Origin: Desulfobacteraceae bacterium
Lineage (GTDB): Bacteria; Desulfobacterota; Desulfobacteria; Desulfobacterales; RPRI01
Assembly: GCA_011391695.1 (NCBI GenBank)
Contig: JAABQB010000004.1
Coordinates: 18,483-82,482, forward strand
Direction: 5' to 3'
Length of the DNA stretch: 64,000 nucleotides
Position 1 is the first letter of the stretch. The number at the start of each line of letters is the position of its first letter. This document shows, one piece after another, positions 32,850-40,223 of the stretch. The position numbers and the translations under genes were made by a program. Below the pieces are notes generated by a model. That model was not told the DNA's origin. It saw only the letters and a list, made by a program, of their open reading frames with translations, and did no database searches.

Positions 32850-34583
32850 TTATCCTTTTATAGATCTTGGAGTAAGCATCTGGTGCTGCGGGCAGATTGA
32901 TATTGGATTCTGGTAAGAGGCGCCCGTGAAGGCAACGAGATATTTTCTTAAATCCGATAAATTGACCACTTCATCTACTAGACCATGCTTTGCGCAATAA
33001 GCAGGTCTGGAATAATCATAATATTCTTGAGCCAGCTTGTTCATGCTGTCGATTATCGGTTCAAGAGGCTTCCCGGCTGCTTTTTCCTTTACCAGCCTGC
33101 GTGAATAAGATGCTGCAGCGGCCGTTTCACCGTGCATAACGTAAATTTCTGTTGTGGCTAACCCTACTGTAAATGCATTGTGCCTGTTTGCGGTCGGACC
33201 TCCCATTATGTAATGGGCTGCCGCAGAGCCTTTTCTTAAGACAACCAGAAGCTGAGGCACTTCCGTCTGCTGAATGGAATAAATGAGAGACTGGCCAAGG
33301 CCGAGGAGTTCGGCTTTTTCCGCAATATCGCCGACATCAATTCCGGAAGTATCCTGGAACCATATGATGGGGATTCTGTCACGCCCGCATAATGTGACGA
33401 ATTCATTCATCTTGATAAGACCCTGCCTGTAAAGTTTCCCGCCGATTCCCGGGTAAGTCGCATATTCGGGATAATTTTCCTTGAGAAGTCCCTGGTTATT
33501 TCCGATACACCCGACCACAAACCCATCCAGTTTGCACAAACCCGTATAAACCTCGGGGCCGTAATCAGGGCGGTACTCCATGTGTTCACTCCCATCAACC
33601 AGGCGGGACAGAATATCTTTGAAATCATAAGTCCTCTTCTGATTGAAAGGAAGCAGATAATAAAGCTCATCGGTGGAAAATTTGGGAGTTTTCGGCTCTG
33701 CCACCCTGAAAAATTTAGGGTTATATGCAGGCATATCCTTCATATAATCTTTAAGGCCGTCAAGAACGCCCGTCTCTTCTTCATAAACATATCTGAAAAA
33801 GCCAGTTGAATCGTAATGAACCTCAACGGACCCCGGCGGCTTGGCCTTGAACTGCTTTGCAGAGGAAATAAGCATTTCGGCGCCTTCCAGATCAAAGTGC
33901 CCTTTGGGAGACATTCCGCTTAAAATGCCGCCGCCGCCGACCGCGATATTACAGTTTTTATGGGCAAACAAAACAGTCGGACTTATTGCCTGGTAGCCTC
34001 CGCCTGCCGGGTTGGTGCCGTATAAACCGGCTAAAATCGGAATTCCCATGATTTCAAGTTCTGCATGCCTGAAAAATGTTGTTCCAGATCCACGGCGGCT
34101 ACCGTAAAACTTCTCCTGCTCGGGTAATTTCACTCCGCTGCAGTTTACAAGCCAGATAAGAGGGATATGAAGCCTCTTGGCAAGATCGGTGACCCGCAGC
34201 ACATTTTCAGCCTGTCCGGGAAGCCAGGCCCCTGCCATGACCTTGTTGTCAAACCCGATGATAACAGCCCATTTGCCGGATATTTTACCAAGACCATCAA
34301 TAACATTGGTGGTTCCTTCAGGATTATTCGTGGGGTTGAAAATGGTGTGCAAAGGGCACCATGTTCCAGGATCAACCAGATATGCGAGCCTCTGCCAGAC
34401 GGTCATCTCGCCTCTTTCATTTATTTTTTCGGCCGGCATCCCGGCATTTTTTACCTTTTCAACCTCGGCCTTCACCTGGTTTTCAACATCTTTTATTTGT
34501 GTAACATTATCCTTGTTGCTTTTTTTCTGTCCCTCTGAAAGCACTCTGCCGAAATCAGGCATTTTTTCAAAATAAGGTTTCAT
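32850..34583 (-). CDS. gcdA: Glutaconyl-CoA decarboxylase alpha subunit (carboxyltransferase)
   Basis: The 577-residue biotin-dependent carboxyltransferase matches the Acidaminococcus GcdA protein closely from memory throughout: MPDFGRVLSEGQKK, RGEMTVWQRLAYLVDPGTW, FDNKVMAGAWLPGQAE, GIYGTNPAGGGY-type (here LAGLYGTNPAGGGYQAISP), GIGGKLYRQGLIKMNEFVTL, IQDTSGIDVG-like and YQNPISICPQHQM. It removes the carboxyl of glutaconyl-CoA onto biotin to give crotonyl-CoA. The partner subunits (membrane Na+ pump and biotin carrier) are not in the window. GGGAG precedes the ATG. It is the last gene of a leftward run behind a glutaryl-CoA dehydrogenase and a CMD-family gene. A related substrate (methylmalonyl- or another acyl-CoA) is less likely given the whole-length match and the neighbours. 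Confidence 0.88.
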   Translation of the reverse strand: MKPYFEKMPDFGRVLSEGQKKSNKDNVTQIKDVENQVKAEVEKVKNAGMPAEKINERGEMTVWQRLAYLVDPGTWCPLHTIFNPTNNPEGTTNVIDGLGKISGKWAVIIGFDNKVMAGAWLPGQAENVLRVTDLAKRLHIPLIWLVNCSGVKLPEQEKFYGSRRGSGTTFFRHAELEIMGIPILAGLYGTNPAGGGYQAISPTVLFAHKNCNIAVGGGGILSGMSPKGHFDLEGAEMLISSAKQFKAKPPGSVEVHYDSTGFFRYVYEEETGVLDGLKDYMKDMPAYNPKFFRVAEPKTPKFSTDELYYLLPFNQKRTYDFKDILSRLVDGSEHMEYRPDYGPEVYTGLCKLDGFVVGCIGNNQGLLKENYPEYATYPGIGGKLYRQGLIKMNEFVTLCGRDRIPIIWFQDTSGIDVGDIAEKAELLGLGQSLIYSIQQTEVPQLLVVLRKGSAAAHYIMGGPTANRHNAFTVGLATTEIYVMHGETAAAASYSRRLVKEKAAGKPLEPIIDSMNKLAQEYYDYSRPAYCAKHGLVDEVVNLSDLRKYLVAFTGASYQNPISICPQHQMLTPRSIKG

Positions 34584-34704
34584 TGTCTAACTCCCGGTAA
34601 CATCTGTCTGGTTGATATTGTAAGTGCAACAATTGCACGGTTCATTAATTTATAAAGTATTATTCTTCAACAACAATTATGTTTGACTTAATCGTTGGTT
34701 ATTC

Positions 34705-35106
34705 TCAAGCAATCGGCCACAATCCTTTTTCTTCAAGAACCCCTTTTAATACTTTTAAAGCTGAATTTGTTGCAGGAACACCCCCGTATATGCAGGTCTG
34801 AAATATCACTTCTGCTATTTCTTCCGGTTTGCAGCCGACATTCAACGCAGCATGTATGTGCAGTTTCAATTCGTCAAGGCGCGATAAAACAGTCAGAGCC
34901 GCAACTGTAATAAGCTGCCTTGTAGTATGAGGAATTTTTTCCCTTGCATACATCTGACCGGTGATAAAAAGAGAAAGATCGTTTGCAAGGTTCCTGTCAA
35001 AGGATTTCCAGAGTTCGTAAGGCCTTTCGCCTGTTACATCCTTAAAATAAAGAGCGGCTGTCTTTTTTGTTTTTTCAACTATGTCGTCTTTCAAATTATG
35101 CTCCAC
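34705..35106 (-). CDS. Carboxymuconolactone decarboxylase (CMD/AhpD-like) family protein
   Basis: The 133-residue all-helical protein has the CMD core: LITVAALTVLSRLDELKLHI, then HAALNVGCKPEEIAEVIFQ and GGVPATNSALKVL. The redox CxxC of AhpD is absent, leaving only GCKPEE and TCIYGG, so peroxidase activity is unlikely and a CMD-type or lyase-like role is more probable. It sits between genes for glutaryl-CoA dehydrogenase and the glutaconyl-CoA decarboxylase alpha subunit on the same strand, suggesting a part in that pathway that I cannot name. No strong SD is visible. Confidence 0.82.
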   Translation of the reverse strand: MEHNLKDDIVEKTKKTAALYFKDVTGERPYELWKSFDRNLANDLSLFITGQMYAREKIPHTTRQLITVAALTVLSRLDELKLHIHAALNVGCKPEEIAEVIFQTCIYGGVPATNSALKVLKGVLEEKGLWPIA

Positions 35107-35113
35107 ATAAGAT

Positions 35114-35238
35114 CAGGTTTCTGGTTTCTGGTTTGAAGTCTCTGGTTTTTTTATGCCCCCGCTTTTCCGGTCACTCGAACCCTTGAACCCTGCCGTAGGC
35201 CCGCCAATAGGTGTGGCGGGAACCCTCGAACCCTTGAC
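35114..35238. repeat. Mixed 7-bp (GGTTTCT) and 8-bp (TCGAACCC/TTGAACCC) arrays with hairpin
   Basis: GG at 35116, 35123, 35130 and 35144 marks a GGTTTCT heptad array (one unit degenerate). GAA at 35177 and 35185, and GAA/GAC at 35228 and 35236, mark 8-bp units like those at 11283 and 43221. Between them lies a perfect hairpin, CCCGCC-AATAGGTGT-GGCGGG (about 35200-35220). It fills the gap between the glutaryl-CoA dehydrogenase and CMD genes. Confidence 0.75.
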
Positions 35239-35240
35239 TT

Positions 35241-36404
35241 TTATCTGTTTGCCTTTCTTATTCCAAGCTGATCCTGGGCTATTATCCATTTACATATATT
35301 TGACGACCCTTCCACCATGGTATATGTCGGGGTATCCCTGTAATAGCGGGCAACGGGATATTCTGTTGAGTAACCATATGCGCCAAGGATACGCATTGCG
35401 TAGTTGGCACACTTTGTCACAGTTTCACCCGCAAAATATTTGGCATGAGCAACATCAAGACCATTGTTAAGATTCCCCTCGTCTTTTACCCAGGCTGCTT
35501 TATAAACGAGAAGGCGTGCAGCCTCTATTTCAGCCGACATCTGTGCAATCATGTCCTGGTTCATCTGGAATTCCCGGATAAGTTTTCCAAACTGTTTGCG
35601 GGTATTGCAGTATTTGACCGCGGCATCAAGACAGGCCTGTGCAAGCCCGACGGCACCGGCAGCAGCAGAAAGTCTGGTCTGGTTCAGCGAGCTGAAAACT
35701 ATTTTGGCGCCATCACCCGGTTTGCCGAGAATATTTTCCTTGGGGACCCTTGTTTCTGTCAGGAATATTTCGCCGGTCGGAGATGAGTGTGAGCCCATTT
35801 TGTCGAGACCTGACGTTTTGACGCCATTGAAATTTTTCAGTTCAACAACAAAAGCGGAAAGCCCCTTTGATCCGGCAGCGCGGTCGGTGTAAGCATAATA
35901 AATAACAAGATCGGCATAATTGGCATTTGAGATCCATGTTTTCGAACCATTTAACAACCAGTGATCTCCCTTATCTTCAGCTGTTGAAACCATTGACATA
36001 ACATCCGATCCGGCATCAGGTTCGGTAATGGCAAAACCCCCGACATAATCGGCAGAGACAAGCTTCGGGATATATTTCTTTTTTGTTTCTTCACTTCCGT
36101 ATTTGAAGATGGTGTATGCACAACCGAGGGTTTGCATATTGATCTGGACTCTTAAAGAGCTTGAAGCTCTTGCGATTTCTTCAGTGACTATCATTGCCGC
36201 CAGCCAGCCCATGTCGTCACCTCCGTATTCTTCAGGAATAACCGTCCCGAAAAAACCGAGCTCTCCCATTGGTTTCAAGGCTTCCTTGTAGGGAAAGTAA
36301 TGGTTTTTATCCCATTCATCGGCGTTAGGGGCAATTTTTTTTGCTGCAAACTCGCGGACGGCTTTCCGCAACATCTCAAGTTCCTTGGATAGGGCAAAAT
36401 GCAT
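35241..36404 (-). CDS. Glutaryl-CoA dehydrogenase, predicted non-decarboxylating type
   Basis: The 387-residue acyl-CoA dehydrogenase shows the motifs AFAITEP-like GGFAITEPDAGSDVMSM, WLLNGSKTWISNANYADL, TRKQFGKLIREFQ and AYGYSTEYPVARYYRD. The catalytic base is Glu365 in MVEGSSNICKWI. Two features point to glutaryl-CoA. Arg85 (in SSSLRVQINMQT) sits where decarboxylating glutaryl-CoA dehydrogenases keep the Arg that binds the distal carboxylate. The residue before the catalytic Glu is Val364, where the decarboxylating enzymes have Tyr. The Desulfococcus enzyme, which makes glutaconyl-CoA without releasing CO2, has Val there (recalled from published work). The neighbouring gcdA gene would then carry out the decarboxylation. 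AGGAGG precedes the ATG. Electrons should go to ETF. Confidence 0.85.
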   Translation of the reverse strand: MHFALSKELEMLRKAVREFAAKKIAPNADEWDKNHYFPYKEALKPMGELGFFGTVIPEEYGGDDMGWLAAMIVTEEIARASSSLRVQINMQTLGCAYTIFKYGSEETKKKYIPKLVSADYVGGFAITEPDAGSDVMSMVSTAEDKGDHWLLNGSKTWISNANYADLVIYYAYTDRAAGSKGLSAFVVELKNFNGVKTSGLDKMGSHSSPTGEIFLTETRVPKENILGKPGDGAKIVFSSLNQTRLSAAAGAVGLAQACLDAAVKYCNTRKQFGKLIREFQMNQDMIAQMSAEIEAARLLVYKAAWVKDEGNLNNGLDVAHAKYFAGETVTKCANYAMRILGAYGYSTEYPVARYYRDTPTYTMVEGSSNICKWIIAQDQLGIRKANR

Positions 36405-36440
36405 TTAAAAATCCTCCTGTTATTCGATAATCTTAAATCT

Positions 36441-36471
36441 CACACAAAGGGCACATTTGTGGCTTTGTGTG
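36441..36471. repeat. CACACAAAG/CTTTGTGTG inverted repeat
   Basis: CACACAAAG (36441-36449) pairs perfectly with CTTTGTGTG (36463-36471), with partial pairing inside the loop. It lies just upstream of the glutaryl-CoA dehydrogenase gene and downstream of the 2-oxoacid oxidoreductase genes. A diverged relative lies at about 12906-12992. There is no T-tract, so it is probably a repeat rather than a terminator. Confidence 0.55.
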
Positions 36472-36557
36472 AAAACATTAATAGTTCGTAAAACAATATA
36501 AGCTACAATATAACTGTTTTATGACAGAAACCAGCATGCCTTGTCAATGACACTTTT

Positions 36558-37850
36558 TTAAATTTCAACCCGTTTAACAAGTTCCAAGGCAGATTCAAGA
36601 ACAGTCTCTCTGAAAACCAGTTTTAATGAGGCATTAAGCATATCCACGTTAATGACTTTTTTAATCTTTGCCAGGATAGCAAGAGAAACAAGCGCCCAGT
36701 CCTGACTTTTAATTCCCCTGGTTTTAAAATCGACATTAAGCATGGTTGCGCGGCTTTCCGGGATGTCAACCCCGGCGGCCTTTATAATCAAGGTGCTTTC
36801 ATCAAGATCGCTGAAAACATAGCGCCTGCGGTCAACTCCTTCCTGTGCAAGAGCAATAATAACAGAGGGTTTCTCAATTCCGCTGTACCCTATGTCATCC
36901 GGAGAAAGGATTATTTCGCTTATTGAAGGTCCGCGCAGAACAGTAATATTGTAATCGTTTTTCTGTGTTACATTCAGCCCGGCAGTAATGCCCGCGATAC
37001 ACAGGATGTCACCGGATGTAATTATTCTTTGCCCGGCGCTTCCGAGTATCATTACTTCCTGCCTGTCTGATTCGGGAAAAATAAATTCCGCCCTGATTCC
37101 TCCTGGAGGGGCAACTTTTTTGAGTTTTGAGCTGATCTCCCGGTAATTATGGCCGTATTCTATCCTTTTATTCTCTTCCACGATGCCTGAACATGAAGAA
37201 AGACCGGCAAGAGATTCGTCAATGATCTGCGGGGTAAGCTTGTTTCTTTTTGTATATCTGCCGGGACATATCCCCCAAATGTCGATAATAGAGAACCCGT
37301 CGAATCTGACTGCTTTTTCAATTTCATCGGGCAGGTCGCCGCTGTAGCTTGAACATCGTGCAACATACGGCGCACCGGCAGACCGGGCTATATCGCAAAC
37401 ATCAAGAGGCTTTTCGAGCCTGTTCAGAAAACCCGAACCGACCTGTGCTTCCGGGGGGGTTGTGACGGAAAACTGCCCTCCGGTCATGCCGAAATTGAAA
37501 TTATTCAGGATAAGAAGGGTAAGATTAAGATTTCGCCTGCACGCAGCGAGAAGGTGGGCTCCGCCGATTCCAAGTCCCCCGTCACCCATTGTTACTATTA
37601 CGTTCAAATCGGGTTTTGCCATTTTAATGCCTGCTGCATATGTCAATGCCCGTCCATGGATACCGTGAAATGCGTGGGTGTTAAAAAAAGTATCGAAAAG
37701 GCCTGAACAGCCGATATCGCTTACAATTACTACATTCTCTCCGGAAAGGCCCATGTTTGAAAGGGCCTTGTCGAGAGCCTTTGTGATCCGTTCATGAGAA
37801 CAGCCGGGACAGAAAACAGGCGGCCTGCCGGTATTTAATAAACTATTCAT
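36558..37850 (-). CDS. 2-oxoacid:ferredoxin oxidoreductase, fused beta and gamma subunits
   Basis: The product has 430 residues. The beta part (about 1-270) carries the [4Fe-4S] ligands Cys14 and Cys17 in FCPGCSH, Cys48 in SDIGCSG, and a later CPGRYTKRN. Its thiamine-pyrophosphate site is GDGGLGIGGAHLLAACRRN and ILNNFNFGMTGGQ. The gamma part (about 275-430) starts RQEVMILGSAGQRIITSGDI and contains ITVLRGPSISEIILSPD and SVIIALAQEGVDRR. The enzyme oxidatively decarboxylates a 2-oxoacid to acyl-CoA and reduces ferredoxin. Its ATG overlaps the alpha-subunit stop by 8 bp. In Thauera-type KorAB, gamma is fused to alpha, so this beta-gamma fusion is a variant. The substrate may be 2-oxoglutarate or, given the neighbours, 2-oxoadipate (inference). 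Confidence 0.88.
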   Translation of the reverse strand: MNSLLNTGRPPVFCPGCSHERITKALDKALSNMGLSGENVVIVSDIGCSGLFDTFFNTHAFHGIHGRALTYAAGIKMAKPDLNVIVTMGDGGLGIGGAHLLAACRRNLNLTLLILNNFNFGMTGGQFSVTTPPEAQVGSGFLNRLEKPLDVCDIARSAGAPYVARCSSYSGDLPDEIEKAVRFDGFSIIDIWGICPGRYTKRNKLTPQIIDESLAGLSSCSGIVEENKRIEYGHNYREISSKLKKVAPPGGIRAEFIFPESDRQEVMILGSAGQRIITSGDILCIAGITAGLNVTQKNDYNITVLRGPSISEIILSPDDIGYSGIEKPSVIIALAQEGVDRRRYVFSDLDESTLIIKAAGVDIPESRATMLNVDFKTRGIKSQDWALVSLAILAKIKKVINVDMLNASLKLVFRETVLESALELVKRVEI

Positions 37851-38961
37851 TGCTGATTGCCTCCATAATCTGACGCGGTGTTATAAGCCTGCCGTCCATC
37901 CGGCCGAAAAATTTGACTTTTTTATCCGGCAGAATGCGCTCTATTTCACAAACGTACTGGCCCATATTCATCTCAAAAACGAAGACATTTTTCGCGTTTT
38001 TGGCCTTATCCCGGATGAGGTTTTCAGGAACCGGCCACAGAGTTTTCAGTATAAGAAGAGATAACGGTTTCCCTGCTTTTTTCTGTTCGTCGATAACCAC
38101 TTTTGCGGCACGACCCGTTACTCCATAGGTTATAATAAGGGTCTCGGCATTCTCTTCGATGAAGCTTGCATGGAAGCTGAAAGAGTCTATTGCCGATTCG
38201 AGTTTGTTTTTCAGCCTGTTCTGGAACCGGGAAATAATACCGGGATCGGTTGTAATATATCCATCCGCCCCGTGAGTGGATGAGGTCTGCCGGACTAATG
38301 TTTTGCCGCCGATAGGAAGAAATTCCGGAATCATGCTGCCTTCTTTTACCGCAAAGGGGAGAAAGTTTTCTTCTTTTGATTGAATGCGGTCGATTATCCG
38401 GGGCTTTTCGACAGCATCAAGATCTATGCTCTCTTTTGTCATGGCTATTTCTTTGTTGGATGCCAGAAAAACAGGGCATCTGAACTCTTCGGCAAGATTA
38501 AAAGCATGCATTGTCAAAACAAAGCAGTCTTTAATATCAACAGGAGCCAGAACAATTACAGGCAATCCCCCGCTGTTTCCCCAGCGCATGAAGTTAATAT
38601 CACCGTCGGCCCCGCGCGTTGCGGAACCGGTAGATGGGCCGAGTCTCTGGACATTTACTATTACAAGCGGAATTTCACTTCCAATGGCAAATGAAATCTG
38701 TTCGCTGTAAAGGCTTATGCCGGGACCCGATGTCGCGGTCATTGATTTCAAACCGGCCATTGAAGCGCCTAAACAGTATCCCATGGAAGCAATTTCATCT
38801 TCTCCCTGAAGGCAGATACCGCCGGCAGGAGGCATAATTCTGAGCAGGGTGTTAAAAATAGTTGTAGCCGGAGTAATGGGATATCCGGCAAAAAATCTGC
38901 ATCCTGAAGTCATTGCTCCCCATGCAACCGCCTCATTTCCTTCCAATAAAGATAAAGACAT
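37843..38961 (-). CDS. 2-oxoacid:ferredoxin oxidoreductase alpha subunit (KorA-like)
   Basis: The product has about 372 residues. The N-terminal pyrimidine-binding domain begins LLEGNEAVAWGAMTSGCRFF, then GYPITPATTIFNTL and QGEDEIASMGYCLGASMAG. The ATATSGPGISLYSEQIS block follows, and a C-terminal transketolase-like domain has IITYGVTGRAAKVVIDEQKK and VFVFEMNMGQYVCEIERIL. With the beta-gamma fusion protein it makes an acyl-CoA from a 2-oxoacid. AGGAG is well placed for the ATG at 38961; the ATG at 38991 would add ten unlikely residues. No separate ferredoxin-type delta subunit gene is adjacent. It heads the leftward run korA-korB/gamma-gdh-CMD-gcdA. Confidence 0.9.
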   Translation of the reverse strand: MSLSLLEGNEAVAWGAMTSGCRFFAGYPITPATTIFNTLLRIMPPAGGICLQGEDEIASMGYCLGASMAGLKSMTATSGPGISLYSEQISFAIGSEIPLVIVNVQRLGPSTGSATRGADGDINFMRWGNSGGLPVIVLAPVDIKDCFVLTMHAFNLAEEFRCPVFLASNKEIAMTKESIDLDAVEKPRIIDRIQSKEENFLPFAVKEGSMIPEFLPIGGKTLVRQTSSTHGADGYITTDPGIISRFQNRLKNKLESAIDSFSFHASFIEENAETLIITYGVTGRAAKVVIDEQKKAGKPLSLLILKTLWPVPENLIRDKAKNAKNVFVFEMNMGQYVCEIERILPDKKVKFFGRMDGRLITPRQIMEAISNE

Positions 38962-39078
38962 GGTTTCTCCTGAAAATTGATTGAGTCTCATACGGCATTG
39001 TTTTTGCCCCAGCAGGCATGAATAGGCATATACAAAAATCGGGGAAAAATAGAAAGTAAAAAAGATTTATTCAGATGG

Positions 39079-40044
39079 TCAGCTTATTTCGCTTACTATT
39101 TTTGAAGCAGGAACCAGATTAACCTTTTCTTGAAGATATGGCAGCATTTCCCGTATAATCTTATATGTTGCATGGTGTGGATGGATTATTCCAATGGCTT
39201 CACCATTCTTATCCGCAATTTTAACAAGGAGTTTTATCTGATTACGGATAAAGTCGGAATCCTGGCGATGGTCAAGAAAAACATCTCTTTCTGCAAAAGG
39301 GACCTTTAAAAGCCGTGCTGATGGCCCGCAGATTGTCATGGCTGTTGTTCGGCTGTCGATAAAGAAAAGGCCTCTTTTTTTCAGAACAGTGAATATCTGG
39401 TACATCTGGGTGTCTATGGCGGTCATCTTTGACCCCATATGGTTGTTTACGCCTTTAATGAACGGAATGTCATCAATATCATTATTGAGCTGCTCTATCA
39501 GCTTGTCGGGAGTCATGTCTGTCAGCAGCGCTCCGGGGCCTGGAGATACCTGGGGGTATTCGTCAGCTTCCATAGGCAGATGAAGCATTATTTCGATACC
39601 TTTTTCATGCGCCGCTTTTGCAATGCTTTTTTGAAAAGGGCTGAAAGGAAGCACTGAAAACGTGAAGGGGATGCCAAGTTCAAGATAATTTTTTGCCAGA
39701 TTATTGTCATATCCGAGATCATCAATGATTATGGCTACATTGGGCAGGGATTTATCGGGCTGCTTCCTGGGTTTTACAACGGTTTTTTTGAAGGATTCTT
39801 CACTTTTTGGATAAACTTCAAAAACAATCTGCTTTGATGGCGGCGCTTTTTTTTCCTGTTTTTGTGCCTGCCGTGCAGGAGTGGATTGCTTCTGGAATAA
39901 GAGGTAATCGGCAAGGAATCCGGCCCCGACAACTAAAATAAGAAGAATGAATACTCCTAAGAGAGCTTTCTTTATATTAGCTTTAAGAGGACCTCCTTTT
40001 TTGGGTCCGCCGCCGCTTTGTTTCGGTTTTTTGCTTTTAGCCAT
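39079..40044 (-). CDS. Divergent polysaccharide deacetylase family protein (YibQ-like)
   Basis: The product has about 321 residues: an N-terminal basic segment, one membrane helix (about 35-55, ALLGVFILLILVVGAGFLA), a Lys/Gln-rich linker and a NodB-like domain. The domain reads NVAIIIDDLGYDNNLAKNYL, LHLPMEADEYP, GVNNHMGSKMT, FFIDSRTTA and IGIIHPHHATYK, the YibQ form of the family. It is a periplasmic, inner-membrane-anchored protein thought to act in envelope or division-related processes next to EnvC/CtpA genes. The frame can extend to 40089, but that extension is encoded by the MITE at 40068, so I chose the ATG at 40044. Confidence 0.87.
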   Translation of the reverse strand: MAKSKKPKQSGGGPKKGGPLKANIKKALLGVFILLILVVGAGFLADYLLFQKQSTPARQAQKQEKKAPPSKQIVFEVYPKSEESFKKTVVKPRKQPDKSLPNVAIIIDDLGYDNNLAKNYLELGIPFTFSVLPFSPFQKSIAKAAHEKGIEIMLHLPMEADEYPQVSPGPGALLTDMTPDKLIEQLNNDIDDIPFIKGVNNHMGSKMTAIDTQMYQIFTVLKKRGLFFIDSRTTAMTICGPSARLLKVPFAERDVFLDHRQDSDFIRNQIKLLVKIADKNGEAIGIIHPHHATYKIIREMLPYLQEKVNLVPASKIVSEIS

Positions 40045-40067
40045 AGGTGCTTTCGGATTGATCAGGG

Positions 40068-40223
40068 TTGATGAACTCGTAAAAAGCAAAATTCGGACGG
40101 CAAAGTAAAAAGTTCAAGTTCAAGGCGTCGCGAATCTTGAGGAATGAGGCGTACATAAAAGTACGCCGCAATGACGAAAGATGAAGCGCAACGAAGAAAT
40201 CGGACTTTTTACGAAGCCGTCAA
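40068..40223. repeat. 156-bp MITE-like element with inverted ends and internal hairpin
   Basis: The left end TTGATGAACTCGTAAAAAGC (40068-40087) and right end ACTTTTTACGAAGCCGTCAA (40204-40223) are imperfect inverted repeats. The centre holds a perfect hairpin, GGCGTAC-ATAAAA-GTACGCC (40148-40167). There is no coding capacity. The last bases supply the TGA stop of ctpA (40220-40222), and the left end lies in the yibQ leader. Related partial copies lie at 7475-7494, 12880-12900 and 19672-19708. Confidence 0.75.
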
